64,000 nt of DNA, from assembly GCF_005877905.1 (NCBI RefSeq), contig NZ_SWDV01000001.1:248001-312000 (forward strand), in the 5' to 3' direction. How positions within the stretch are numbered: the first letter of the stretch is position 1; each line of letters opens with the position of its first letter. The DNA comes from Pseudomonas nicosulfuronedens (GTDB lineage Bacteria; Pseudomonadota; Gammaproteobacteria; Pseudomonadales; Pseudomonadaceae). Positions 19,290 through 26,734 of this stretch are shown here, piece by piece. Both the position numbers and the translations under genes were made by a program. The notes under the pieces were generated by a model, which saw only the letters and a list, made by a program, of their open reading frames with translations, did no database searches and was not told the origin of the DNA.

Positions 19290-19700
19290 CCCAGAGTTAC
19301 CCACAGATTTTCCAAGCGAAGCGGCAGCCTTTTCGCCATGGCCGGTGGGTGGTGACGGCCGATCAGCGCACGAAGTGTCTCGCCAGCGAGACACCTTGCC
19401 CACAAGTTGCCCACAGATTGTCCAGAGACTTGCCCCCAACCTCCACGGCGCCGCCCGCTCAACTGGCGAAAAGCCCGAGCCCAGGCCCTGCAAGCCCTGC
19501 ATCAATCCGATGAATAACTTACCGACCGGTCAGAAGTGGTGTTTGACCATGTTCCCGGGGAGTTTAACCCACACCTTTTCCACAGCTTGTTCATATTTCA
19601 CTCAACAGGCACGAGGGCGTTTGATCAGAAAACGAGCGACGCGCTGAAGGCTGCGGAATACCTGGGCAGCAGAGGTCCTGCCACAGGTTATCCACAGGCG
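19290..19700 (+). promoter_or_regulatory. Non-coding gap with DnaA-box-like motifs
   Basis: The 472-base gap between the convergent chemoreceptor and yigZ-like genes has no credible gene. It contains, all in the same orientation, TTACCCACA (19297-19305), TTGCCCACA (19396-19404), TTGCCCACA (19407-19415), TTTTCCACA (19576-19584) and a perfect DnaA box TTATCCACA (19688-19696). No AT-rich unwinding element and no dnaA/rnpA/gidA neighbours, so it is not a typical oriC; a titration or accessory DnaA-binding locus is possible. Confidence 0.35.
19519..19532. promoter_or_regulatory. Operator-like motif TTACCGACCGGTCA
   Basis: Reverse complement TGACCGGTCGGTAA, a near-palindrome of two 6-base arms around GT. 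It matches the site at 22713-22726 (TGTCCGGTCGGTCA) at 12 of 14 positions; each differs from the ideal TGACCG-GT-CGGTCA by one arm base. Candidate site of the TetR regulator encoded at 20313-20984. Confidence 0.4.
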
Positions 19701-19725
19701 GTTCCACGGTGTTTGGGGAGAAGGA

Positions 19726-20316
19726 TCAGGCGTCCAGCCATTGCGCCAGGACACGACCACGACTGAGGTCGCTCAACAGCCTCTGCAGAGGCTCGACCTG
19801 GGTGGTCGGCAGGTTCACCGTCATGCGCACACCTTCCGCACCAAAAGCTTCGTCTTCGACACTGGCGCCGAGCGCGAGCACCCGCGCCTTGAACAGCGCG
19901 TGCTCGGCAAAACTGCAATCGAACGCCAGCCGGCTGCTGGGCACCAGTTCGATGCGTTCGGCGTCCTGCAGGCATTTCGCCGCGCAGCCCCCATAGGCGC
20001 GGGCCAGGCCGCCGGTGCCGAGCTTGATGCCACCGAACCAGCGGCTGACGACGACTACCACGCGGTCCATGTCCTGCCCCTCGATGGCGACCAGCATGGG
20101 CCGGCCGGCGGTGCCGCCGGGCTCGCCGTCGTCGCTGAAGCGGTACTGGTTGCCCAGCTTCCAGGCCCAGCAGTTGTGCCCGGCGCTGGCGTCGCGGTGA
20201 GCGGCGAGGAAGGCCTGGGCCTCGACCTCGCTGGCGATAGGGGCGGCGACGCAGTGGAAGCGGCTCTTGCGGATGTCTTCCTCGTAAACCGCGGGGCCGG
20301 CGAGGGTGAAACTCAT
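19726..20316 (-). CDS. YigZ/IMPACT-family protein
   Basis: A 196-residue UPF0029 protein. It shows the diagnostic blocks KSRFHCVAAP near the N-terminus, HNCWAWKLG, the GEPGGTAGRPML motif and VSRWFGGIKLGTGGLARAYG, followed by the DUF1949 C-terminal domain. The family is related to eukaryotic IMPACT and is thought to act near the ribosome, but the biochemical role is unsettled. The start (20316) overlaps the stop of the upstream TetR gene as ATGA, so the two are co-translated; an upstream in-frame start at 20346 lies inside tetR and is rejected. Confidence 0.88.
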   Translation of the reverse strand: MSFTLAGPAVYEEDIRKSRFHCVAAPIASEVEAQAFLAAHRDASAGHNCWAWKLGNQYRFSDDGEPGGTAGRPMLVAIEGQDMDRVVVVVSRWFGGIKLGTGGLARAYGGCAAKCLQDAERIELVPSSRLAFDCSFAEHALFKARVLALGASVEDEAFGAEGVRMTVNLPTTQVEPLQRLLSDLSRGRVLAQWLDA

Positions 20317-20984
20317 GCCGAGGCCGGCGGCGGCGTCAGCCCGCAACCCTTGAGGATAATGCGGATGAGGTTGTCACTGGCCTCGCTGAAGTCCTGCCTG
20401 GACAGGCGCTTGCGGCCAGTGACGAAGCCGATCTGGGTGGCGAAGTCAGCGTAGTGCTGGGTGCTGCTCCAGATCAGGAAGATCAGGTTCACCGGGTCCA
20501 CGGCGTCCATCTTGCCGGCGTCGATCCAGGCCTGAAACACCGCGGCGCGGCCGGCAAACCAGGTGCGGTAGTCCTGGCTGAAGTGCTGGGAGAGGCATTC
20601 GCCGCCGCTGATGATCTCCATGGCGAACACCCGCGAGGCCTGCGGGTAACGGCGGGAGAACTCCATCTTGGCGCGGATGTAGGCGGCCAGCGCCACGGCC
20701 GGGTCATCGTCCACGGTCAGGTGGTTGAAGGTGCTGTCCCACAGTTCGAGGATGTTGCTCAGCACCGCCACGTACAGCCCCAGCTTGTTGCTGAAGTAGT
20801 AATGCAGGTTGGCCTTGGGCAGGCCGACGCGCTGGGCGATGGTGTTCATGCTGGTGCCCTTGAAGCCGTGGCGGGCGAACTCCTCCTCGGCGGCGGCGAG
20901 GATGGCTTCCTCGTTCTTCTGGCGAATGCGACCGGCGGGCTTTTCGCCGTTGGGCGCGGTATGGGCGGGTACCTGGAGGGTCAT
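20313..20984 (-). CDS. TetR-family transcriptional regulator (RutR-like)
   Basis: A 223-residue one-component repressor. The helix-turn-helix is in AAAEEEFARHGFKGTSMNTIAQRVGLPKANLHYYF (split here as FARHGFKGTSMNTIAQRVG then LHYYF) at about 30-65; the C-terminal domain (YRTWFAGRAAVFQAWIDAG) resembles the YcdC/RutR family, which responds to pyrimidines or purines. It is the first gene of a tetR-yigZ unit. Nearby Tsx-like channel and xdh genes make a nucleobase effector plausible. The paired TGACCGGTCGGTCA-like sites at 19519 and 22713 are candidate operators. Confidence 0.88.
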   Translation of the reverse strand: MTLQVPAHTAPNGEKPAGRIRQKNEEAILAAAEEEFARHGFKGTSMNTIAQRVGLPKANLHYYFSNKLGLYVAVLSNILELWDSTFNHLTVDDDPAVALAAYIRAKMEFSRRYPQASRVFAMEIISGGECLSQHFSQDYRTWFAGRAAVFQAWIDAGKMDAVDPVNLIFLIWSSTQHYADFATQIGFVTGRKRLSRQDFSEASDNLIRIILKGCGLTPPPASA

Positions 20985-21145
20985 GCGGGATGTCCGTGCA
21001 TTTTGCGGGGGCGCTGCATGGATAACCCAGGCGGGTAGCGGGATTCAAGCGCAAGGCGTGAAAAAGGGCAGGAACCGGCATCGCCAGGCGGTGCGGTCCC
21101 TGTCCCAGCCACGACAGCCCCCGGAAATGGACCGGGGGCACGGCA

Positions 21146-21631
21146 TCACTTGGTGGTACCGGTGGTCCCGGAGCTGTGGTGGCCACCGCCACCGCCGTGG
21201 TTGCCGATGGCAGCGCCAATCGCGACGACCGCGGCACCGATGCCGACAGCCTCACCGACGGTCAGCTGGCCGTACAGCGGAGTGGCCAGGCCCATGCCGG
21301 AGCAGGTCGGCGGCAGCGGAACGATCGCGCCGGCACGATCCTTGTCGTCCTTGTCAGCTGCATTCGCGGCCCGGGCCTGATCCTGCTGGTCTTTCGCACC
21401 GCCGCCCCACAGCGGCGCACAATCGTTGGTGGCAACCACGGCCTTCTGTTCTTCCTTCGGCTCTTCTTTCACCGGCGCCGGCTGGGAACGGGTAATGACG
21501 TCCTGATAGAAGCCGCCCGCATGGGTTTCGTCGTGCACTTCGGTCGCGGGAATGCTGGGGTGCCCGAGAGGCGCCGCCAATACCGGGGTGCCCAGGCTCG
21601 CGGCAATGGCCGCGATCAACAGTTTCTTCAT
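21146..21631 (-). CDS. Small exported protein with a Gly/His-rich C-terminus, function unknown
   Basis: 161 residues starting with a clear signal peptide (MKKLLIAAIAASLGTPVLAA). The mature part has a charged, Lys/Glu/Asp-rich middle (KEEPKEEQK, AADKDDKDRAG), two cysteines (in NDCAPLW and PPTCSGM) that could form a disulfide, then a hydrophobic glycine-zipper-like segment (VGEAVGIGAAVVAIGAAIG) and a tail GNHGGGGGHHSSGTTGTTK that could bind metal. GGAG-type ribosome site upstream. I do not recognise a family. The region 20985-21145 upstream of the TetR gene shows only a GC-rich hairpin at 21117-21139. Confidence 0.75.
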   Translation of the reverse strand: MKKLLIAAIAASLGTPVLAAPLGHPSIPATEVHDETHAGGFYQDVITRSQPAPVKEEPKEEQKAVVATNDCAPLWGGGAKDQQDQARAANAADKDDKDRAGAIVPLPPTCSGMGLATPLYGQLTVGEAVGIGAAVVAIGAAIGNHGGGGGHHSSGTTGTTK

Positions 21632-21779
21632 GGCTCACATCTCCTAGGTGAAGCAAAAGAGATGCAAAGCTAGAGGCTGGCAAGGGTTCGACCAATGGGC
21701 TGCGAGCCGGATGGCCTGTCGGCAATTTCCGAAAGATTTGCTGACATAGCTGCAGGCTCACGAATTTGCCGACGAAGCC

Positions 21780-21814
21780 TGAAAAGACCGACCCCGCCAG
21801 GTGGCGGGGTCGGT
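21780..21814 (-). terminator. Terminator of the Tsx-like gene
   Basis: Perfect 12-base stem ACCGACCCCGCC/GGCGGGGTCGGT with AGGT loop (21787-21814), followed on the minus strand by CTTTTC. Confidence 0.8.
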
Positions 21815-21822
21815 GGGGAACA

Positions 21823-22659
21823 TCAGAAGTGGTACTTGACCAGCGCGCTGACGGTGTTCTGGTCGGTGGTGAAGTACTGCGAATCCTTGATGCCGTACTT
21901 GTCGGACCAGTAGTCGTACTCGATACCCACGTACAGGTGCTTGGCCTCGTAGCCCAGGGACTTGCCCAGGTCGTATTTCACCTGCGGGTTGAAGTGCAGG
22001 TTGGCGTGATAATCCGACTGGTTGCGGTGGCTGGAGCTGGCGTCCTTGTTGTTCACGACCCAGTCCATGAAGCCGTCGAACAGGATGTCGGAGTTGCCCA
22101 CCGGGATGGTGATCGCCCAGGCCGGGGTGATCTGCCAGGCGCCGGACGGTACGCGGTTGCCGTCGGGCTTGCGGTAGTAGAAGTTCAGCTGGAAGTAATC
22201 GAAGCCCGGCAGCGCCAGGTCGAAGCCCGGACCGACCAGGTAGGACTCGACGTCGCCTTCGCCGAACTCGTAGGTGGTCGCCAGCAGCACGTCCTTGACC
22301 GGGCCGAAGGACAGGTCGGTACCGGTGATCTTGCCGAACGACAGGCGCGGGCTGAACTCACCGTAGTAGGTGTTCTTGCCGTTGGTGGCGCTTTCCTTGC
22401 CGTTGTAGTTGATCTGGTCGACGAAGAACCAGATGTCGCCCCAGGTCCAGGCGCTCGCACTCTCGAAGGTGAAGGTCTGCTGGATCGGCGGATCTACCTT
22501 GAAGTTCTTGCCCCACAGGTAGGACAGGCTTTCGTTGTGCCAGATCAGCGGGCCATCGTTGACGGCCTTGGCCGGCTCCAGGTCTTCACCGCCAGCCATG
22601 GCCTGCCCGGCCGCGAGCAGCCCGCCGGCGAGCAGCAGGGATGCGAGAGTGCGAGTCAT
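21823..22659 (-). CDS. Tsx-like nucleoside-specific outer membrane channel
   Basis: 278 residues: signal peptide (cleaved after AGQAMA), then a beta-barrel of the nucleoside-specific channel (Tsx) family with aromatic girdle residues and the C-terminal outer-membrane signature ending in phenylalanine (SALVKYHF). The N-terminal stretch NESLSYLWGKNFKVDP resembles Tsx family proteins. Probably lets nucleosides or related solutes cross the outer membrane. AGGAG lies a few bases upstream of the ATG. An operator-like motif sits about 60 bases upstream (22713-22726), so the TetR protein may regulate it. Confidence 0.8.
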   Translation of the reverse strand: MTRTLASLLLAGGLLAAGQAMAGGEDLEPAKAVNDGPLIWHNESLSYLWGKNFKVDPPIQQTFTFESASAWTWGDIWFFVDQINYNGKESATNGKNTYYGEFSPRLSFGKITGTDLSFGPVKDVLLATTYEFGEGDVESYLVGPGFDLALPGFDYFQLNFYYRKPDGNRVPSGAWQITPAWAITIPVGNSDILFDGFMDWVVNNKDASSSHRNQSDYHANLHFNPQVKYDLGKSLGYEAKHLYVGIEYDYWSDKYGIKDSQYFTTDQNTVSALVKYHF

Positions 22660-22712
22660 GCGTTGCTCCTAATCAGTGCAGTCGTGTTGCGTTTTTAATT
22701 GTCGGTGGAACC

Positions 22713-22726
22713 TGTCCGGTCGGTCA
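22713..22726. promoter_or_regulatory. Operator-like motif TGTCCGGTCGGTCA upstream of the Tsx-like gene
   Basis: Near-palindrome TGACCG-GT-CGGTCA with one mismatch, 54 bases upstream of the channel gene start; matches the motif at 19519-19532. Position suits a repressor or activator of the minus-strand promoter. Confidence 0.45.
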
Positions 22727-22946
22727 GGCCTGGCGAGGAAAAGCAAGATTGGCGCCAATCCTGACCAGATGTTCCACTTTTATGACGAACCCCTTGGGAT
22801 CCGCTCCTTTGGCAGGGAAGACGCAGGTGCACGAGCCGGGCCATTTCCTGACTCACAGGACAACTTCGCCTGTTTCGAGGGCATCGGCCCCAGCAGCAAG
22901 CACTGAAATGGCGATCGCCGACCAGAAGATTGGATACATGGCAAAC

Positions 22947-22970
22947 TTGTGTTGAAACGAATCAACACAA
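22947..22970. promoter_or_regulatory. Perfect 24-base inverted repeat, operator-like
   Basis: TTGTGTTGA (22947-22955), spacer AACGAA, TCAACACAA (22962-22970), immediately followed by an AT-rich stretch with TGTATACA (22974-22981). It lies in the 577-base gap between the Tsx-like gene (minus) and the araC-type gene (plus), 288 and 267 bases from their starts. The rest of the gap holds no credible gene. Likely a regulator-binding site; the regulator is unknown. Confidence 0.45.
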
Positions 22971-23236
22971 ATTATGTATACAACTATCCTGTGGGAAATC
23001 TACACAACAGCCGTCGGAACACACCACGCGTTTTTCCGGGCGCGGATAATGCCAGACAAGGGCCTTCACCACACCTGTCAGAGTGCCTCGGGCCGCTCGG
23101 CGGTCGCGCTGTCGGATGCTTCCTTCAGGGCTCGAACGCCGTCGTTCGGACCGACAACATCGCTTAACTGGCTTGAGGCGAAGGGGGCGGCCTGCCAGAC
23201 TCCGATGCTCCAGCGATACTTTCCAAAGTTATACCG

Positions 23237-24028
23237 ATGAAAGGACAAGCCCCCGAACTGCAGCGCCTGATCCCGGTACTCGACCGCCTGCCGCGGCCGG
23301 TCTATGCGCGCGCCGAGCGTTTACGCGCGGGCTCCTGGACCAGCAAGCACCATCACGCCTGGGTGCAGCTGTCCTACGCCATCACCGGAGTGTTGGGTGT
23401 ACACACGGCCGAAGGCAGCTTCTTCGCACCACCGCAGCGGGCGATCTGGATTCCAGCCTTCCTCGACCATGAAGTGGTGACCTCGACCCAGGCGGAAATG
23501 CGCAGCCTGTACATTCGCGATGACGCCTGCCGCTGGGCGCCGGATCGCTGCCGGGTGCTGGAGGTGACGCCGCTGGCGCGCGAGCTGATCAAGAGCTTCT
23601 GCGAGCTGCCGGTGGATTATCCACAGGGCGACAGCGCCGAATCGCGCCTGGTGGAAGTGCTGCTGGATCAGCTGCGCGACCTGCCGGAAGTCGCCTTCTC
23701 CCTGCCGATGCCGCAGGAGGGCCGCCTGCTGCAGTTGTGCCAGACGCTGATAGACCACCCCACCGACAGCCACACCCTGGGTGACTGGGCACAGCGCATC
23801 GGTACCTCGGAGAAGACCCTGTCGCGGTTGTTCCAGCGCGAGACCGGAATGACCTTCCGCCTGTGGCGCCAGCGCCAGCGTCTGCTCGCCTCCCTTGGCT
23901 CACTCGAGGCGGGCGATAGCGTCACGGCAGCAGCGCTGGATTGCGGGTACGACTCCACCTCGGCGTATATCGCGTCCTTCAAGGGGCTGTTTGGGTTCAC
24001 GCCGGGAGACCTGTTCCGCCAGCGCTGA
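23237..24028 (+). CDS. AraC-family regulator with N-terminal cupin
   Basis: 263 residues: N-terminal cupin-like sensor domain (about 15-110; SKHHHAWVQLSYAITGVLGVHT) and C-terminal double helix-turn-helix (about 170-260; TLGDWAQRIGTSEKTLSRLFQ and TAAALDCGYDSTSAYIASFK). This layout is like the NimR/YeaM group, which often controls an adjacent transporter. The downstream MHS transporter has its own sigma-54-type promoter, so the target is uncertain. Confidence 0.88.
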   Translation: MKGQAPELQRLIPVLDRLPRPVYARAERLRAGSWTSKHHHAWVQLSYAITGVLGVHTAEGSFFAPPQRAIWIPAFLDHEVVTSTQAEMRSLYIRDDACRWAPDRCRVLEVTPLARELIKSFCELPVDYPQGDSAESRLVEVLLDQLRDLPEVAFSLPMPQEGRLLQLCQTLIDHPTDSHTLGDWAQRIGTSEKTLSRLFQRETGMTFRLWRQRQRLLASLGSLEAGDSVTAAALDCGYDSTSAYIASFKGLFGFTPGDLFRQR

Positions 24029-24056
24029 ACAGCACCCGTCCGCCAAGGCTGCCGTT

Positions 24057-24133
24057 GTAGGAGCGAGCTTGCTCGCGAACCGCCAAGCGCCAGTGCCGCC
24101 GGGTAATCCGTTCGCGAGCAAGCTCGCTCCTAC
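24057..24133. repeat. REP pair, GTAGGAGCGAGC family
   Basis: Two perfect inverted copies separated by about 30 bases, directly after the araC-type gene. Confidence 0.92.
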
Positions 24134-24250
24134 AGGTCAGCCCGAGTATCGGCGGATTTCCGCTCAAGACCCTCACCGATCGGCGCCGCTTCGCCTGCCA
24201 GCGCCACCCAAGAAATCGCTCAACGCTTAGTGCCACGCTGCTTTCGCTTA

Positions 24251-24267
24251 TTGGCACGCTGCCTGCT
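24251..24267 (+). promoter_or_regulatory. Sigma-54 (RpoN) promoter of the carboxylate transporter gene
   Basis: TTGGCACGCTGCCTGCT: GG at 24253-24254 and GC at 24265-24266 with exactly ten bases between, matching TGGCACG-N4-TTGC in nearly all positions. It is 95 bases upstream of the ATG of the MHS transporter. The gap 24134-24361 contains no gene. Confidence 0.65.
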
Positions 24268-24361
24268 ATCGCCCTCGACACTGCGCCGCCCTCGCGGCGC
24301 GCCGGCGTGACGTTACAAGTAGTCCGCACGCCTGACGACAACAACGACAAGAGGAATACCC

Positions 24362-25669
24362 ATGGATAGCGCAAGCGCCGTCTCCGCTTCTGCCGCACCC
24401 CGCACGACATCCCAGCGCATCAAGTCGATCTTCAGTGGCTCGGTCGGCAACCTGGTCGAGTGGTACGACTGGTACGTCTACGCCGCCTTCTCGCTGTACT
24501 TCGCCAAGGCATTCTTCCCCCAGGGCGACATGACCGCCCAACTGCTGAACACCGCCGCGATCTTCGCCGTGGGCTTCCTCATGCGTCCGATCGGCGGCTG
24601 GCTGATGGGTATCTATGCCGACCGCAAGGGCCGCAAGGCGGCGTTGCTGGCCTCGGTGCTGCTGATGTGCTTCGGCTCGCTGATCATCGCCCTGACCCCC
24701 AGCTATGAAACCATCGGCGTCGGCGCCCCGATCCTGCTGGTGCTCGCGCGCCTGCTGCAGGGCCTGTCGGTCGGCGGCGAATACGGCACATCCGCTACCT
24801 ACCTGAGCGAGATGGCCAACAAGGAGCAGCGCGGCTTCTTCTCCAGCTTCCAGTACGTCACCCTGATCTCCGGCCAGCTCATCGCCCTGGCGGTGCTGAT
24901 CGTGCTGCAGCAGACCCTGACCGTCGAGCAGCTGGAAAGCTGGGGCTGGCGTATTCCGTTCTTCATCGGCGCGCTCTGCGCGGTCGTCGCCATGTTCCTG
25001 CGTCGCGGCATGGAAGAGACCGAGTCCTTCTCCACCAAGAAGGAAGAGCCCAAGGAAAGCCTGATGCGCTCGCTGATGCGCCATCCCAAGGAAGTGCTCA
25101 CCGTGGTCGGCCTGACCATGGGCGGCACCCTGGCCTTCTACACCTACACCACGTACATGCAGAAGTACCTGGTGAACACCGTGGGCATGAGCAAGAACGA
25201 CTCGACCATGATCTCGGCCGCCACCCTGTTCCTGTTCATGCTGCTGCAGCCCATCGTCGGCGCACTCTCGGACAAGATTGGCCGTCGCCCGATCCTGATC
25301 GCCTTCGGCGTGCTGGGCACCGTCTTCACCTACCCGATCCTCAGCACCCTGCACACCATCGATACCTGGTGGGGCGCGTTCTTCCTGATCATGGCCGCGC
25401 TGGTCATCGTCAGCGGCTACACCTCGATCAACGCCGTGGTGAAGGCCGAGCTGTTCCCCACCGAGATCCGCGCCCTGGGCGTGGGCCTGCCCTACGCGCT
25501 GACCGTATCGATCTTCGGCGGCACCGCCGAGTACGTAGCGCTGTGGTTCAAGAGCATCGGCATGGAGAGCGGCTTCTACTGGTACGTCACCGCGTGCATC
25601 GCCTGCTCGCTGCTGGTCTACGTGACCATGAAGGACACCCAGAAGCACTCGAAGATCACCACCGACTGA
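24362..25669 (+). CDS. MHS-family MFS transporter, probable alpha-ketoglutarate/dicarboxylate permease
   Basis: 435-residue proton symporter with twelve predicted membrane segments. It has the metabolite:H+ symporter hallmarks GNLVEWYDWYVYAAF at the first helix, the loop 2-3 motif GIYADRKGRKAAL, RLLQGLSVGGEYG in helix 4 and SDKIGRRP in the central loop. Closest relatives I recognise are KgtP/PcaT-type carboxylate carriers. In P. aeruginosa the comparable alpha-ketoglutarate carrier is RpoN-dependent, which fits the sigma-54 promoter seen here; substrate is therefore inferred. Confidence 0.85.
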   Translation: MDSASAVSASAAPRTTSQRIKSIFSGSVGNLVEWYDWYVYAAFSLYFAKAFFPQGDMTAQLLNTAAIFAVGFLMRPIGGWLMGIYADRKGRKAALLASVLLMCFGSLIIALTPSYETIGVGAPILLVLARLLQGLSVGGEYGTSATYLSEMANKEQRGFFSSFQYVTLISGQLIALAVLIVLQQTLTVEQLESWGWRIPFFIGALCAVVAMFLRRGMEETESFSTKKEEPKESLMRSLMRHPKEVLTVVGLTMGGTLAFYTYTTYMQKYLVNTVGMSKNDSTMISAATLFLFMLLQPIVGALSDKIGRRPILIAFGVLGTVFTYPILSTLHTIDTWWGAFFLIMAALVIVSGYTSINAVVKAELFPTEIRALGVGLPYALTVSIFGGTAEYVALWFKSIGMESGFYWYVTACIACSLLVYVTMKDTQKHSKITTD

Positions 25670-25686
25670 TTGGGCTCCTTGCCCAG

Positions 25687-25715
25687 GCCCCGGCGCACAC
25701 TCTCCGGGGCTTTTT
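25687..25715 (+). terminator. Terminator after the MHS transporter gene
   Basis: Stem GCCCCGG/CCGGGGC with a 10-base loop and a T5 tail. Confidence 0.85.
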
Positions 25716-25768
25716 ATCCACAGGGCCCGGCACATGCCGGGCCTTGTCGTTTGAGCGCTTCGCCGTCT

Positions 25769-25835
25769 GCAGGAGCGAGCTTGCTCGCGAACAAACGCCG
25801 CTGCGGACTCGGTTCGCGAGCAAGCTCGCTCCTAC
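25769..25835. repeat. REP pair, GTAGGAGCGAGC family
   Basis: Two inverted copies; the left foot reads GCAGG instead of GTAGG. Confidence 0.88.
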
Positions 25836-25899
25836 ACGATCAGTGCCGTCATCCGGGTGGGTTATCCTTGACCCTTCCGTCACCTGCTGGAGCCCTGCC

Positions 25900-26583
25900 A
25901 TGACCAACCCGAAATCCGCCCTGATCATCGGCGCCTCGCGCGGCCTCGGCCTGGGCCTGGTGCGCGAGTTGCTGGACCGCGGCTGGGACGTCACCGCCAC
26001 CGTGCGCGATGCTGCCCATCCCGGCGAGCTGGCCAACCTGCCGGTGCGCGTGGAAACGCTGCTGCTGGACGACATCCACTCCCAGGACCGTCTTGCCGAA
26101 GCCCTGGCCGGCTCGCGCTTCGACCTCATCTACATCAACGCCGGCATCTACGGCCCGGCGCACCAGTCGGCCATCGACGCCAGCCTCGCCGACGTCGGCC
26201 AGTTGTTCATGGTCAACGCCATCGCCCCGCTGCGCCTGGCCGAGCGCCTGCTGCCGCGTCTGGACTCCGAGCGCGGTGTATTGGCTTTCATGACCTCCGA
26301 GCTGGGCAGCGTGGCTGGCAACGTCTCCGGCGGCATGGCGTTGTATCGCGCGAGCAAGGCAGCGCTGAATTCGCTCACCCGCAGCTTCGTGGTCGAACTG
26401 GGCGATACCGGTATCACGGTACTCAACCTGCATCCGGGCTGGGTGCGCACCGACATGGGTGGGGAGTCCGCGCCGCTGGACGTGCAGACCAGCGCCAAAG
26501 GCCTCGTCGACCAGGTCGATGGCCACGCCGGCCGTGGCGGGCAGTTCTACCTGGATTACCAGGGAGCGACGATCGACTGGTGA
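25900..26583 (+). CDS. Short-chain dehydrogenase/reductase (SDR)
   Basis: 227-residue NAD(P)-dependent oxidoreductase of unknown substrate. The cofactor loop is IIGASRGLGLGLV (about 9-20), the NAG motif is INAGIYG, the active-site pair is YRASK and a catalytic serine lies in TSELGSVAGN. It resembles the C-factor/sniffer-like SDR group. The start is ATG 25900 with GGAG at 25889-25892; the longer open frame from 25369 lies inside the transporter gene and a REP and is rejected. The next gene is 151 bases away with its own leader. Confidence 0.88.
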   Translation: MTNPKSALIIGASRGLGLGLVRELLDRGWDVTATVRDAAHPGELANLPVRVETLLLDDIHSQDRLAEALAGSRFDLIYINAGIYGPAHQSAIDASLADVGQLFMVNAIAPLRLAERLLPRLDSERGVLAFMTSELGSVAGNVSGGMALYRASKAALNSLTRSFVVELGDTGITVLNLHPGWVRTDMGGESAPLDVQTSAKGLVDQVDGHAGRGGQFYLDYQGATIDW

Positions 26584-26688
26584 CGAGCAGCGCCGTGGGC
26601 GCTACCATGCGCCCACGCCTGACTTCCGAGTCAGCGAACCTGGATCAGCAGACAGGGTGAACACTGAGCTGGCTTCCCATGACCCCAT

Positions 26689-26713
26689 GGAGCCGACTCG
26701 AACGAACGGCTCC
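26689..26713 (+). promoter_or_regulatory. Hairpin in the leader of the deaminase gene
   Basis: GGAGCCG (26689-26695) / CGGCTCC (26707-26713) around an 11-base loop, ending nine bases before the GGAGA ribosome site. The left arm contains GGAG but is not itself near a start. Possible translational or transcript-stability element; no T-run, so not an intrinsic terminator. Confidence 0.3.
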
Positions 26714-26734
26714 GTCCGTTTGGAGAATTCATCC

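Noticed and set aside
19290-19700. Chromosome origin (oriC)
   Set aside because: Only one perfect DnaA box, no AT-rich unwinding region, no dnaA/rpmH/gidA neighbours; kept only as an accessory cluster.
25369-25899. Extended start for the SDR gene
   Set aside because: Lies within the transporter gene and a terminator/REP; real start has GGAG at 25889.
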